Both the position numbers and the translations under genes were made by a program. Under the pieces are notes generated by a model. That model made no database searches, had not been told where the DNA came from, and saw only the letters and a program-made list of their open reading frames with translations. Below, in pieces: positions 32,897 through 43,700 of a DNA stretch of 64,000 nucleotides (positions within the stretch are counted from its first letter, which is position 1; the number at the start of each line of letters is the position of its first letter). Source of the stretch: Gyrodactylus bullatarudis (lineage: Eukaryota > Platyhelminthes > Monogenea > Gyrodactylidea > Gyrodactylidae); assembly GCA_012064415.1 (NCBI GenBank), contig SSNU01000321.1, positions 62,001-126,000 on the forward strand. The letters run 5' to 3'.

Positions 32897-33200
32897 CCCT
32901 AGTACCAAAAATAAACAAACAAATGTTTAGAAATAATAAAAAAATTAAAATTTTCGTACAATTTATTTGCAATTTGAGCAAGCATTAACTAAATGATCAT
33001 TACTAACAGCTTTTTCGCATTTATCACATTTGGGCAAATTGTGCAACGAACCCTTTTCTTTGAGCACATAGACTCATTAATGAGGCATTCGTAAATTTGA
33101 GTTCAGACTTTTTTCTTATAAATGAAATAAACAAACTATTATTTCCTTATACTCGGCTAAAACCGCATTTGTTTCTTATGTTGGCCGAGTAAAATTAGGG
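32897..33200 (-). mobile_element. Internally deleted piggyBac-like element
   Basis: Starts TTAA|CCCTAGTACC (32893) and ends AAAATTAGGG|TAA. CCCTA termini at a TTAA target are the hallmark of piggyBac. A short subterminal hairpin (ACTCGGCTAAAA...GGCCGAGT) lies near the right end. The only coding remnant is the C-terminus of the transposase. Confidence 0.6.
32963..33107 (-). pseudogene. piggyBac transposase C-terminal Cys-rich remnant
   Basis: Minus strand. One frame gives CSKKRVRCTIC; after a frame change the next gives LPKCDKCEKAVSNDHLVNAC then SNCK and a stop. The order C-x2-C, C-x2-C, H, C-x2-C fits the RING-like Cys-rich domain at the end of piggyBac transposases. A frameshift separates the two parts, and everything upstream is missing, so the piece is dead. 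It is the only trace of a possible source for the TTAA-flanked MITEs in this window. Confidence 0.55.
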
Positions 33201-33414
33201 TAAAAATCAGATTAGTATCAATTTTTAAATTATTTTCACCAATCATTTTTCAAACCAGTATCAGTTTTTATTATTATTATTCATCATATTAGTATTAATA
33301 CCAATAATCATTCCTATAAATCAGCCATCTCAACAATTCAGTTTTATTCTAACTGCTTGATCCTTTAACTCCTAATTAATTAACTTCGTTCTCAAAAAAG
33401 GATAATTTTTTTAG

Positions 33415-33511
33415 CCTTGATTAAGGCGGAGGCCAAATATAAATTCCGTGATAGCCATCATTTTGACCTAGATATGAAGTTGGCCTCATTCCACAATGGG
33501 GCATGTGGCTC
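33415..33511 (+). CDS. Possible internal exon, 97 nt
   Basis: Preceded by a good acceptor (TAATTTTTTTAG) and followed by GTGAGA. Skipping the first two bases, 31 codons are open: LIKAEAKYKFRDSHHFDLDM then KLASFHNGACG. Composition is coding-like against the background. No flanking exons were identified, and the next in-frame codon after the donor is a stop, so this could also be a remnant. No family recognised. Confidence 0.3.
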
Positions 33512-34280
33512 GTGAGAAATGGCAGGAATATTCTCTAAATTATACTTTTAATTTAATTAAAAATAATGAATACAGTGTTCTCTCGTGAAGATTTAAATCC
33601 CCTTTCTTCACATAAGGGAATATAAACTTTTCTTTTCATAATTTGATTAAAATAATTCTCAACATTTGTGTGAAAGGTCTGTGAAGCATTAAATCCCCAA
33701 ATATACATATAAAAATGTTTCAGTATCTATTTTTACACATCTATTCATACATTTGAATAACAAAAACTGATTAAAATAATATCCTTTAAGAATTGTAAAG
33801 TGAAATAGGAAATGTATTAAAAACTTTTTTTTTGAATGACCTCTATTTTTCTCATTGTTGAGACGTATTTTTAATACGTTATCTCTTTTCTTAATTCAGG
33901 AGAATTTTAACAGGATTAGAAAAAAGAGCTATTCCTCTCTGACTATTTTGGTACAAAAGACTCAAGTTACCAAAACCTTGGAAAACTTTTTAAAAATCAT
34001 ACCCAAGAAATTTCAAGTTTCCTATGTGTGCTAAGAGGAAATTTTATGAAAATGTTCTCTTCCTTTGGACTTGGGAGTATTCAGCCAATTAGAGCCTCTA
34101 ATTTAGAGGACCCATATTTGAAAAATTCCTTGGTAAAAACATGTTTGAACTGATTGCAAGATCATTTAGTTTTTAAAGATTTAAGATAAAAATTTAGTCT
34201 AATAAAACTCTTGATGAAGTTGGTAATGAATATCATCTATGGAATCTATTCCTTGATTTGAATTCGCTATTCACTAATTC
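33512..34280. other. Intergenic AT-rich DNA
   Basis: Nothing supported. Confidence 0.35.
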
Positions 34281-34281
34281 T

Positions 34282-34680
34282 TCAGATAATTCAGATTCGG
34301 ATCCGTCTGAAAAATCCGAAAAGGTACCGAAAATAAAATTATTGAAACAAGTATTAATTTTCGATAATCTTGTGAAATATATATTTTTTCAAAAATTATT
34401 CATATTAAAATTCAAGAGAACCATCCCTAAGGATGCCTAGGATCTTATCTATCGTTCTTCAAGCTCTAATAATAATAGATGATATCAACCTATCATGGAG
34501 ATAGCTTAAGACATTATAAAATTTAACCTTAGAGAAGAATTGTTATTTGATTTAAAATGTGTAGAATTTCTATACTATAAAACAAATCAAAACTTATTTC
34601 ATAGTTATTTTTTTATATCAGAAGTAAAATTGTGGCGATTCGGAAATTTTCGGAATATTTCTGAATCTGAAGAACGCCAC
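34282..34680. repeat. Dispersed repeat R2, copy 2
   Basis: Homologous to 1990-2378, with the same order of blocks. The ends CAGATTCGGATCCGTCTGAA and TTCGGAATATTTCTGAATC are imperfect inverted repeats. The 60-codon frame at 34.26-34.44 kb is repeat-derived. Confidence 0.6.
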
Positions 34681-35142
34681 TATTCAGTTATTAGGGGCAT
34701 GAAATCGTGTTTATAAATTTTTAAGAACGATTCTGAAAATAAGGCTGCCTAGCAAAAATGTACCATAATAGGAAATTTGGAAAGTTTGGGATTCCTTCTA
34801 AAAAAGAATCATGAAGGAATCATTGTCAAAAGTACGTAAAAGAACATAACATATATAAAGGGTTGAGTTCTTATAAATACATATAACGTGTAGATTTTGA
34901 GAATAAAATGAAAATTAGTTAAATTCGTACTTATCATCTTGCTTAAATTTTTTTAGTCAATCGTCTTGTTTTATAGATAAAATAGGTTGGAGAACAAATT
35001 TAACATATTTAATTTATGTGAGGAATAATTTTTGAAAGATATTTCTTTTGAGAGATGTAATAATCATTGGAAGTTTCTATAAATCATTCTTGTCAGGCCA
35101 GAGTATGCAAATTATCCCTAAGAAATGCATACCTCTCTTCTT
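34681..35142. other. Spacer
   Basis: Nothing supported. Confidence 0.35.
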
Positions 35143-35679
35143 CTATAGAAATTTTATAATGACATTTAATACTTGTTCATTATAATTTTACGGAAGGAAT
35201 TGAGAATTTTAGCAATACTCGATTATTATTGAATTTGCAACCAGAAGAGAGGCTGGTGAATCAGTGCAATAGCTAGTTTTAGTTCGTTTTCTCACAAAAT
35301 TGGTAAAATGATGTAAGAAGGGAGGAAGTTATCCTCTAATGTTCCATAATAACCATAGAGTCATTTTGTTAAACCTTGTTGTCTAAAATGATCTAATAAA
35401 AAGTTATTGAAATAAAAAAAGATGAGAAAACCTATATATCAGTGTTTGGATGATGTGACCCTGGTTAACCCTTTCGGTGCCGGGACTATTACACAAATTT
35501 TCATAAAAACCGAAATTTAGCTATGAAGATATCAAGTTATTTGGCCAAAAATATTACTAATGCAAGTTCACATTGTGGGCTTCAATTTAAACTTTAATTG
35601 ATCCAGAAACCTATCAAACTGGTAGAGTTATGAAGGTTCAAAAAAATTGGAAAATGGACATATGCACCAAGAGGGTTAA
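35143..35679. repeat. Nested TTAA element T2, copy 1
   Basis: Nearly identical over about 537 bp to 56813-57345, in direct orientation. The 3' 207 bp (35469-35675, TTAA at 465-468 and 676-679) is itself a TTAA-flanked unit starting CCCTTTCGGTGC. The outer left end has lost its TTAACCC and keeps only CTATAGAAATTTT. Confidence 0.8.
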
Positions 35680-37050
35680 GTTTAAATTTTCAATCAAAAT
35701 TTTTTGGGATTTTTCTAATCTCTTCTTCACAGAAATTGTGTCAAAACTAGGGAAAGACGAGAAAGAGACACTCTCCAACTTTCCCCCTTAGCAAGAGGGA
35801 ATGCAAGAATGCAAATTTTGATGAGATTATGATCTCTTTTTTTCTTTTAGTTTTTTTTTCTTGTAGCTAGTGGAAAATAATTCATTTTTCCTGTATGTCT
35901 CTTATTTTTTATTTCTCTTTTTATAATTTCTATCATTCCTTGGGATTCATTAGGGATTTTGCTGGAAAAAATGATGATGATGAAGAAGAAGATGAAAAAG
36001 GAGAAACTTTCAGGAGAGCTGAGAGCTAAAGTGAGTAGTTGGGAGTTGAGCTCATTCCTACTCTTCTCCCCGATACGAGAGAGTAATCAGTCGGGAGAAG
36101 GAGGAAATTTCAATTCAACAAATGAATTACAATTTCCCACTGATTGCTATACACACTGAGAGAGCATTCAAGATAATGATGACGATAATAATACAACAAC
36201 CATTCACCCCCTAAAGAATAGACAAGCCTCCCCATCAAATCTCCCTCTATAGTCTTTCGATTCTTATATGTTCGTATGAATGAAATTTTATACTCATCAT
36301 CAAAATGATTAATAGTACGGTAGCAGTGTAATAATATACATCATTCTATTCTATGGTACATTCATTTGTGAAGATTGTCAGGTAAAAGGAAAAAAAAGAA
36401 GAGAATTCCTCCACAGAAGAATGGGAATGAATATAAATTTGGTCACAAACAAAAAAATGTAATCATGAGAAGTACTCATTTGGGATGGAGAGAAAAAATA
36501 TAGGCCACCTAGAATGAGTAGAAGACAAGTGATGGAAATATATATAGATGAAGGAAAAATCTAATCAACCCGGATAATATAGGTGATTATTATGAGAAGA
36601 AAAAAACAGCTAAATTTACATTACACGGTTGAGTGAAGAGCAACAACATGAATTGGGTGTATTGAGGGAGTGTCTTTTTCAAAAAAATAGACAAGATATT
36701 TTTTAAATTAATCCCAAAAGAAAAAGATGGCAAGAGGAACAATTATGCAGATTAAATGTACATTTAAGATTCATAAATAGGAATAAAAATGAGATATACC
36801 TGTATTTTAACAAGAGAAATTTACCCGTCTACTTGAGAGTATATATAGGAAAATAAAATTAAAGTCAAAACGAGGGTCGAACTTAATATGAAAGAGGTGA
36901 TATTCTCAAAAATGAGAATAGAAAAAATATAACAATGAATTTTTAACTTAAATGAAATTGTAAAGATAGTAAAGCAATCAGATAAAGAAATTTTAACTTT
37001 TTTCATAAATTTAATTTTGTGTCTACTTTAAAGTAGAAGTGTTTTGATTT
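35680..37050. other. Intergenic, partly less AT-rich
   Basis: An open frame from about 35989 (start MKKEKLSGELRAKVSSWE) to 36159 lies in a locally GC-richer patch. It has no splice signals or relatives and may be transcribed leader or chance. Otherwise nothing is supported. Confidence 0.3.
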
Positions 37051-37052
37051 CA

Positions 37053-37145
37053 ATGAACCAACCCGATAACCAGGATGATTGCATGTGCAGAGTTACTAAT
37101 ATTATGGACATGATTAAGGGTCGATTCAATAGGAATGCTAATCCA
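37053..37145 (+). CDS. Possible upstream exon of paralogue P1
   Basis: 31 open codons from ATG (MNQPDNQDDCMC...) end at a consensus donor, CCA|GTAAGC. The next acceptor, ATATGCAG at 37190, would give a 45-nt intron. However, this exon ends in phase 0 while the downstream exon needs phase 1, so a direct join does not keep frame. Either this exon is not coding in that frame or another exon is used. Confidence 0.3.
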
Positions 37146-37190
37146 GTAAGCAAAGATAAATTATTATCAAATAGAGTTATAAATATGCAG

Positions 37191-37438
37191 TTACTTCAGA
37201 TGATCCATCAACCCTGATCCGAAGTAAGCTAAGAGGGGAAACGGGTTTCCTCTATCAAGATAAAGAATTATTTGATCCGACACAGTATGAGAAAAACGTT
37301 CCATATAACTTATTTATCAACAATAGATATAATGAGTTAGTGAGGGATCTAGACATGTATCCTGGTGAAAGGGTTGGTCGCAATCAAAGACTTCGTTGGG
37401 AAAGGACCCAGCGTAAAGAAGAAATTTGCCGAAGATGA
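37191..37438 (+). CDS. Terminal exon of paralogue P1
   Basis: Acceptor AAATATGCAG, then TT plus 81 open codons to TGA, with AATAAA at 37463. Shared with P2: RSK-x-RGE-x-GFLYQD near the start and RYN-x3-RDL-x-MYPGER further on. Across the conserved blocks most nucleotide differences between P1 and P2 are silent (AGT/AGC, GGG/GGT, CTC/CTT, TAT/TAC, CAA/CAG), so this strand and frame are real protein. The tail is basic (RLRWERTQRKEEICRR). P1 has about 12 residues between the blocks not shared with P2. Function unknown; earlier exons unresolved. Confidence 0.7.
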
Positions 37439-37619
37439 AATATTTTATTTTAGTAATTTCTCAATAAAATATACTTTTATCTGGAATTAAATTTATCATT
37501 AATCAAATCCATATTACTAGAAAATTCATTTATAAATTAATTTAAATGATTGAAGCAGGGGATGCATGCATATATCTCAACGATCTGATAGTAATTAGTT
37601 TAATCATGATTAAGTTCAG

Positions 37620-37849
37620 TTGCATTCTACGATCAACCTAGTCTGTTTAGAAGCAAATTCAGAGGTGAAGCTGGATTCCTTTACCAGGATGACAAACCTT
37701 CGGAACCTACTATGTATAGCTTGGGAACAGACAGATATAATATGATAATCAGAGATCTTAGAATGTACCCTGGTGAAAGAGCCAGAATATATCAACTGTT
37801 CATCAATAGTCATTTATACATGAAGAATGGCAAAGTGATAGATACATAA
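37620..37849 (+). CDS. Terminal exon of paralogue P2
   Basis: Acceptor TTAAGTTCAG, TT, then 75 open codons to TAA, with AATAAA at 37874. It starts in the same phase as P1 and aligns with it: RSKFRGEAGFLYQDDK and RYNMIIRDLRMYPGER. It ends NGKVIDT, unlike P1. Only 181 bp separates the stop of P1 from this exon, so P2 is a tandem duplicate, or both are alternative last exons of one gene. The 65-codon minus-strand frame opposite is a shadow, because the P1/P2 substitution pattern fits the + strand. No family recognised. Confidence 0.68.
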
Positions 37850-37870
37850 TATTTTATTTGAACAAATTAC

Positions 37871-38857
37871 CTAAATAAAATTTAAAATAAGATCAGATTG
37901 AATAAATAGTCACGAATCCATGCACGTTTACTTCATCAACTTAAGTTCCTTCAGAATAGCTTACCTAGAAAAGTTGAACTATTAATTGAAATATCAGTTT
38001 AAAGGGTTTATCGACATATCTATAACGTCCCGAAAGATTTCATCACAATAGTTTTGCTTACCTTGAGATTTCCATCTGCGCAAATCTAGGGAAGAAAACT
38101 CATTAGTTTTCAGCTTGAACAAGTTAATCACGAATCTATGCACGTTTACTTCATCAATAAATACAGTATAACCCACTTACCATTGTTTACAGCAACCTAG
38201 TCCAGGGAGCCGGGTCTATGTAAGATAAAGTTGTTAGTCTATAAAAATCAGATTGGTTTTTCTCATCTGAGAGCAGTTGCCAGTAGTTTTTCATCAAAGT
38301 TTGGTGCTTACCTGAAAAATAGATTAGAATTAATATTAATATCAGAGTTTTGGTGTTTATGCTTATTTCATGACTCTAAGTGGTGCATGATCATCAAATA
38401 GACTAACCTTGGTACTTCATTTTCCAGGAACCTGAAAGTAATGAGTTATTACTAATAACATTAGGTTGTTAATATATCAGACATTAGATCTACATGATTT
38501 GTTCGGAATCTGCCCTAAATTTTCATCATTTGACTTACTTATTTGTTGAAGATATTACTAGGCTGCCTTGCCACTAGAAAGGAATGGATTGGTTAGTTTC
38601 AGCGTTAAAAAGCTCGTGTAATAATTCATAAGTCTTAGTTGGATCTGTAATCATCATTCTGTCCGCAAATGTTGTGTTACTTACATGTCTGAACTTGCGA
38701 TTAGACGAGAGAATTCATCTAAAGCATAGAAAAATTAGTATTTCAGCGTTAAAAAGCTCGTGCAATAATTCATGAGTCTTAGTTGGATCTGTAATCATCA
38801 TACAAGTGGACTTACCGAACATTCCAGAGGAGCGTGCAACAAGCATGCTGTTTTCAT
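37871..38857 (-). other. Micro-exon array
   Basis: Minus-strand acceptor/donor pairs define short exons: 38816-38857 (42 nt if it starts at ATG; MKTACLLHAPLECS), 38685-38718 (34), 38539-38573 (35), 38408-38431 (24), 38181-38215 (35) and 38062-38085 (24). Donors are GTAAGY, or GTTAGT once. Acceptors have pyrimidine tracts (CTTCCCTAG, TTACTTTCAG, CCTTTCTAG). At 38311/38312, 37964/37965 and 37870/37871 an acceptor is followed immediately by GTAAG/GTAAT with no exon. Introns are 94-111 nt. The 35- and 24-nt exons each occur twice and look duplicated. Not all exons can be joined in one open frame, so the coding status is unresolved. Confidence 0.5.
38599..38800. repeat. Tandem duplication of intron segments
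   Basis: CAGCGTTAAAAAGCTCGTG through GGATCTGTAATCATCAT occurs at 38599 and again 145 bp on at 38744. Within the same array, TGCACGTTTACTTCATCAA occurs at 37921 and again 216 bp on. These spacings equal exon-plus-intron lengths of the micro-exon array. Confidence 0.75.
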
Positions 38858-38933
38858 ATTAATGAACAGAGAAAACCATTTAAACTCTATGGTCAAAATT
38901 TCAAGGAAAAACTTTGTTATAACAATGTACAAT

Positions 38934-38940
38934 TATAAAG
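38934..38940 (+). promoter_or_regulatory. TATA box of the 156-codon gene
   Basis: TATAAAG, 33 bp before the ATG at 38967. Confidence 0.5.
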
Positions 38941-38966
38941 TTTTAATTCAAAATTTCTAAATCAAC

Positions 38967-39437
38967 ATGGCTTTTAATCAAAAAGATAACATGAAATTAG
39001 AGAATCTTACTAATTTTTTCAGAAATAAGTACTCTACAGCATTGGAAAAGATTTCCAATCGAACTACAGATTTTTTACAAGCTCAAACTGAACACTTTAA
39101 TTCTATCCAAAGACAGAAAGATAAAGAAGATTCTAAAAAATTCCAAGATAAATTTGACGAGTTATTCAATAACGCTATTCTACCTCTTGAAAAATTCTTT
39201 TTACTTCATTTAGTCCGTAACAACTCCGATCCTACAAGTTTTTGCCTTGAATTTGACCTATTTTGCCAGCAATTTTGTCTACCAGAAATCATTCCCTCGA
39301 TCAAACTCAGTTATAATGAAAAATCTTTCAAACATATATCCTGTAAAAATTATCCTGATTTATTAAAATCTGAACTTGAAATACTGACAATGGCTCTTAA
39401 AAAATGTAGAGATGCTCTTGAATCTTGCCTGTTGTGA
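38967..39437 (+). CDS. 156-residue protein of unknown function
   Basis: Intronless ORF starting MAFNQKDNMKLENL. The N-terminal half is strongly charged and predicted helical (TALEKISNRTTDFLQAQTEH, then QRQKDKEDSKKFQDKFDEL). The C-terminal half has several Cys and ends ALKKCRDALESCLL. ATG context AACATGG is good. The TATA box is 33 bp upstream, and AATAAA (39437-39442) overlaps the stop codon, the same compact layout as the microprotein genes 10-20 kb away. No signal peptide or family recognised. It could be a host gene or a captured one. Confidence 0.6.
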   Translation: MAFNQKDNMKLENLTNFFRNKYSTALEKISNRTTDFLQAQTEHFNSIQRQKDKEDSKKFQDKFDELFNNAILPLEKFFLLHLVRNNSDPTSFCLEFDLFCQQFCLPEIIPSIKLSYNEKSFKHISCKNYPDLLKSELEILTMALKKCRDALESCLL

Positions 39438-39799
39438 ATAAAAATAATTTGATCAAATTGTCATCTTTTACATGTATACTTGCACGTATTTACATTTCAT
39501 TATTAATAGTGAGTCTTATATATTTTTAATCTACCTGTATTAAATTGAGTCCTTTACAAACATCAAAATCATTAGAGGGTCAAATTTAGAGTAAAATACT
39601 TTTTGAGAGGTTAATCATGGGTTTACGCCAAAAATAGCTCAAGGTCAGTTATTATGGGCTTTATGGCAGAGTTGACTGGACAAGGAATTTTAATACATAA
39701 ACTGCATTTGAGGAGTTGAGGATTAAATAAACTCCAAAGTGATTTTCATTGAGAACGTTCTGCTTGATATTCATTGAAGAAAAGAAGATAGGTAAGAAG

Positions 39800-40162
39800 A
39801 TGGATAAGAAAAAGAAAAAATTGGTTTTCAAGGAAATCCAGACCATTCCGTGTACTTATTTGCATTCGCCGTACGCTGAAAACTGTGAGAGTGCGATAAG
39901 GGCATTGACGAAGAATCCCCTCATTCGAAGAAGGATTCGTCATGAATTTTTTCCAGTTGATGTGCTCAAGTTGAAGAGGAAAAATCCTTATCCAGTTGGT
40001 CCGGAAGAGGCACTTGAAGAATTGAATCAAAATCCAGATTTGAATATGGCCATGTTGGCGATGAACATTATTGAGAATGTAAATGACGAGAAAAGTTACA
40101 ATATTTCTGAATATGATTATGATGAAAATGATGCTATTAATTGCATTGAGAAATTTATTTAA
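39800..40162 (+). CDS. 120-residue protein of unknown function
   Basis: ORF starting MDKKKKKLVFKEIQTIPC. The same frame is open 17 codons further upstream but without an ATG. The N-terminus is Lys-rich and the middle basic (IRRRIRHEFFPVDVLKLKRK). The C-terminal third is acidic and Asn/Asp/Tyr-rich (ENVNDEKSYNISEYDYDEND). No clear TATA box; ATTAAA lies about 75 bp past the stop. It sits 362 bp after the 156-codon gene on the same strand. No known domain recognised. Overlapping minus-strand frames are shadows. Confidence 0.5.
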   Translation: MDKKKKKLVFKEIQTIPCTYLHSPYAENCESAIRALTKNPLIRRRIRHEFFPVDVLKLKRKNPYPVGPEEALEELNQNPDLNMAMLAMNIIENVNDEKSYNISEYDYDENDAINCIEKFI

Positions 40163-40329
40163 ATATACTCGGATATACTAACAAGTAACTACACAAATTA
40201 TTGATAATAATTTTTCATAATAGAAACTTTACTTTATTAAAAAATTAAAATAACAGTTACTATTTAATAAATAGTATTTATTATTATTATCTGGTACATA
40301 AATTGAAAAAATAGGAATAATCTGGGATA

Positions 40330-40700
40330 TCTTTTGAGTTTTAAAACCATCAAAATTGAGTTGAAATCTGTCTCTGCGTTGTGAGAAGGATCGTGAAACC
40401 TCTTGAGGAGCAAGGGTGGTAATTTCGGTTAGTAGTAGGCGAGATCTTGTGATAGAGTACAGCTGAAAATGTGATTCTCTTCAGCAAGGTAGGGCATTGA
40501 TCTGCCTTGGCTAGACGTTATTTATTGAAGTAAGGACCAAAGTTTGAACAGAGAAATTGAAATAAGAGGTCCTCAGTTTTCTTAATTGTTCCGGTAGACA
40601 GGTTGGAGAGGAGGGAGTCTCCATAGTCCAGATGGGGTAGTATGCACTGCTTAAATAGAAGTAGAAGAGGAAAAAAGTTTTCTAAGAAAATAGGATTTGA
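40330..40700 (-). pseudogene. LINE reverse-transcriptase C-terminal relic
   Basis: On the minus strand one frame gives LLLLFKQCILPHLDYGDSLL, the post-catalytic LPHLDYG region common in non-LTR retrotransposon polymerases. The reading then shifts frame and meets stops, but LVLTSINN and DRFQLNFDGFK-type pieces follow. Dead fragment; clade not assignable by eye. Confidence 0.6.
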
Positions 40701-43700
40701 TTCTTAAAGTTTTGAGAATGGTGGTAGCATGAATCGTATTGCCAAGTTTGTTGGAGCAATTTAATCCCAAGTCATAAATTTGAGATACAATGAGATCCGG
40801 AGCTAGTGTAATTGTGGTAGATAGGCAGAGTATTCTCTGAAATTTTTGAGCTCGACTGTATTTTTTCAGTTATTCATTTTGAAAAGTCTAGCTTTTGGGA
40901 TTAGTTCAGGGAATTCTTTAATTCGAAAGCTGCTTGTTGCTGGAATTAATTGGGGATAAAAACTAACTGATTAATTCGGTTCTTTAGATGAATAATATTC
41001 TTTTTGTAGCCTTTCACGTTAACGATATTCCTAATTAACAATAAAGAACATACATGTAGCAAGTTATTGATATTCATTATCATACTGTATTTTGCTTATT
41101 AGATATTTCAAGATCTCATTCTTTCCCTACAATAAATGTAATTGCAAGTCTATTTTTCCGAAGAGAAAATTCTTTTATTATTACGTGTGTTTATGTGAAA
41201 AAAGAATGATTTCTTCCTTTTTTCTGGTTAATACAGTAGCAAGTTTCTGCAATTTTTCTCAACTCAAATCCTGTAGTTTATTTAATAACGAGATTTCCTA
41301 TCGCACTAATCAATTTTTACTTTAAAAAAGATCAAGTCTAAGATTGATAATTTTACTATCCGTATTCGGGAAAAATTAAAAATTAGAAAAATTGCTCAAG
41401 TTTTATTATCTCAGATAATTTATCTGAAAGAAAAACAAACTTTAGGAGATAGAAAATCAAAATTGAGAGAATTAAATCTCTGATCAATGTTTTCAGATTT
41501 ACCTGATCCCCTTAGAACACTTTCCCCGTTTTTTAATTCCATTTGTAAAAGATCCTACAGTTATTTAATGAAAATTTACTAATCGTTTTAAGCATATTTT
41601 AATTAATGATATCAGTGTCTTGGTAAATTTGTTCCTGAAAATCCGTTAACCACCTTGTTTATTCGGTCAATTTGGCAGAAGTAAGGAAATTATTGAAAAT
41701 CAGAAAATTACCCACTTTTTTTTCCAAAATTCGAGTTTGATCAATTTTTTGCAGCTGTGAATTTGCATCACTGGCAGAAGCGATTGCGATCAATGCATAA
41801 CTCTGAAATGATACATTTTGATTAAACAAACACCTTTTTAATACAAGTCTTAAGATCCCCTTATGGATTGAAGCAGTTATTAAAAAATCCAAATGAGACT
41901 AATGGGAAATGCGAAAACCGATAGGTAATCTCAGGAGGGATTAATATTGTCTTAAATATATAAGAAACTCATTTGAGATTATGTGAAAACAGAGAAAACC
42001 AATTAACGAACGGCTTGAGTTAAAAAATACATTTTTGGGTTCAAAATTTCCCAAAAACATTATCAAGTTATTAAATATCTAGAAGAATATTTCCAGATTT
42101 CAATATGGAAAAACTCTAGATGAAAACTGTAACTATGGTGGAAATCAGTTAGATTATCACATGTGAAATTTACTTTCCAAATAAATTCAGCCCTGGGCTA
42201 AATATAAATACAAAAAGATACTTTCCATGTTGAAAAATGAAAACAGATGAAAAAGAATTAAAACATCATATCTTTGAACGAATGCTTATGAAAAGATGTC
42301 TCTCCATTTCTCGATTTAGATCATAGCCTTGAGATCATAAACTCATGTAAGCCTACGATGATCTTGCTATAGAAAATCTATAAATAGTCTAAACTACAAA
42401 TTGGCCACATGAGAATAATCCAGAAATGTTTCATTACACCTTTTTTTGCTAGTTAATAACTAGTAGTTATGGCACCCCCATGAGAGATGAAACATGTGTA
42501 AAATCTGTCCGAATGTTTCTTCCTCTATTGTTTCTGTGTGTCTAAGGGAAAAACTTTGATAAACATTATTACAGTGTTATTATTTTACAATAAAATTCCA
42601 TAAATAAGAGGCATAGAAATAAGAGAGGAATGTTCAGCTTGGCATAAGAATATTGTGCTAATAATAATACTTTTCAGCATATTTGATGATGTAATAATAA
42701 TACAAATTAAAAATTGTTTTTCCTCCCAAAAGAAAACTTTTGGTTACCAAGATGAAGATTTTATTCAACACATTGCGCAATAAATTTAAAGGCGCCAAAA
42801 TCTTTTATCTCACGCTGTGATAGTGTAACCTTCCTTATCCCCATATAAGAGATATTTCCGCTAATGCATTTCACAGGAACCCTCTCAGCTTAGAGACCGT
42901 GTCAATAAAAAATGTCTTTCAGCTTAAATGTCAGATACTTTTACCTAGATGGCGATATTTCATTCATTCTTAAGTGAAAAATAAACCAAATGTATATCTT
43001 GAAGATTTAGAGCTAAACTCTCCATAATACTGGACAAAATGTAAGCAGTAACCATTACGAATGAATTTTACTGTCTGATGCAAAGCAAAGCGACCCAATT
43101 AGACTATCATTTATGACATGACATCAATCAGAACCTGTATTAATTACAAATTATAATTCTCTCAGAGAAATGACATGAACTTTCTTCTTGAATGGAACCA
43201 GTGTAGAACCTATCATTTGACACTTTGTGAAAGATGAAAAGAACATTTTCAATTAAATAATCTTGATAGTTATTAAATTTCGTGTATCTCTTTCTCGGCT
43301 TTAATAAAAGAAAAAGACAAATAAGAGAAAAAATTTTTCTCCGGTTACTTTCTGGTGTATTGCGATAGGCTTTTTAATCATGGTTATCATTGATATGCTT
43401 ATAATTGTGCATTTCTACATTCGAAAAAAAAATACACACATAACACATTCCAATGTGTAGAGAAAGCAACGTTAATGAAGATGATATTGTGTTCTTAAGA
43501 GAAAACTACAATTCTTGATTGATAGTTTATTATCAATGGTTACATTCAATGATGCTTTTGTATGGTTTTTTGAAAGAAATAACTGATTAACCTCTCATTA
43601 ATAATATGTTTATTTCATTAAAAATTTGTAAATTTATCTTGACTCGGCTTTAGACAAACAAGGCTTTTATTGTGGAAATCTTTGTTAGGAGAAATAAATA

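Noticed and set aside
37616..37813. 65-codon minus-strand frame opposite paralogue P2
   Set aside because: Differences between P1 and P2 fall at third positions of the + strand frame, so the minus frame is a shadow.
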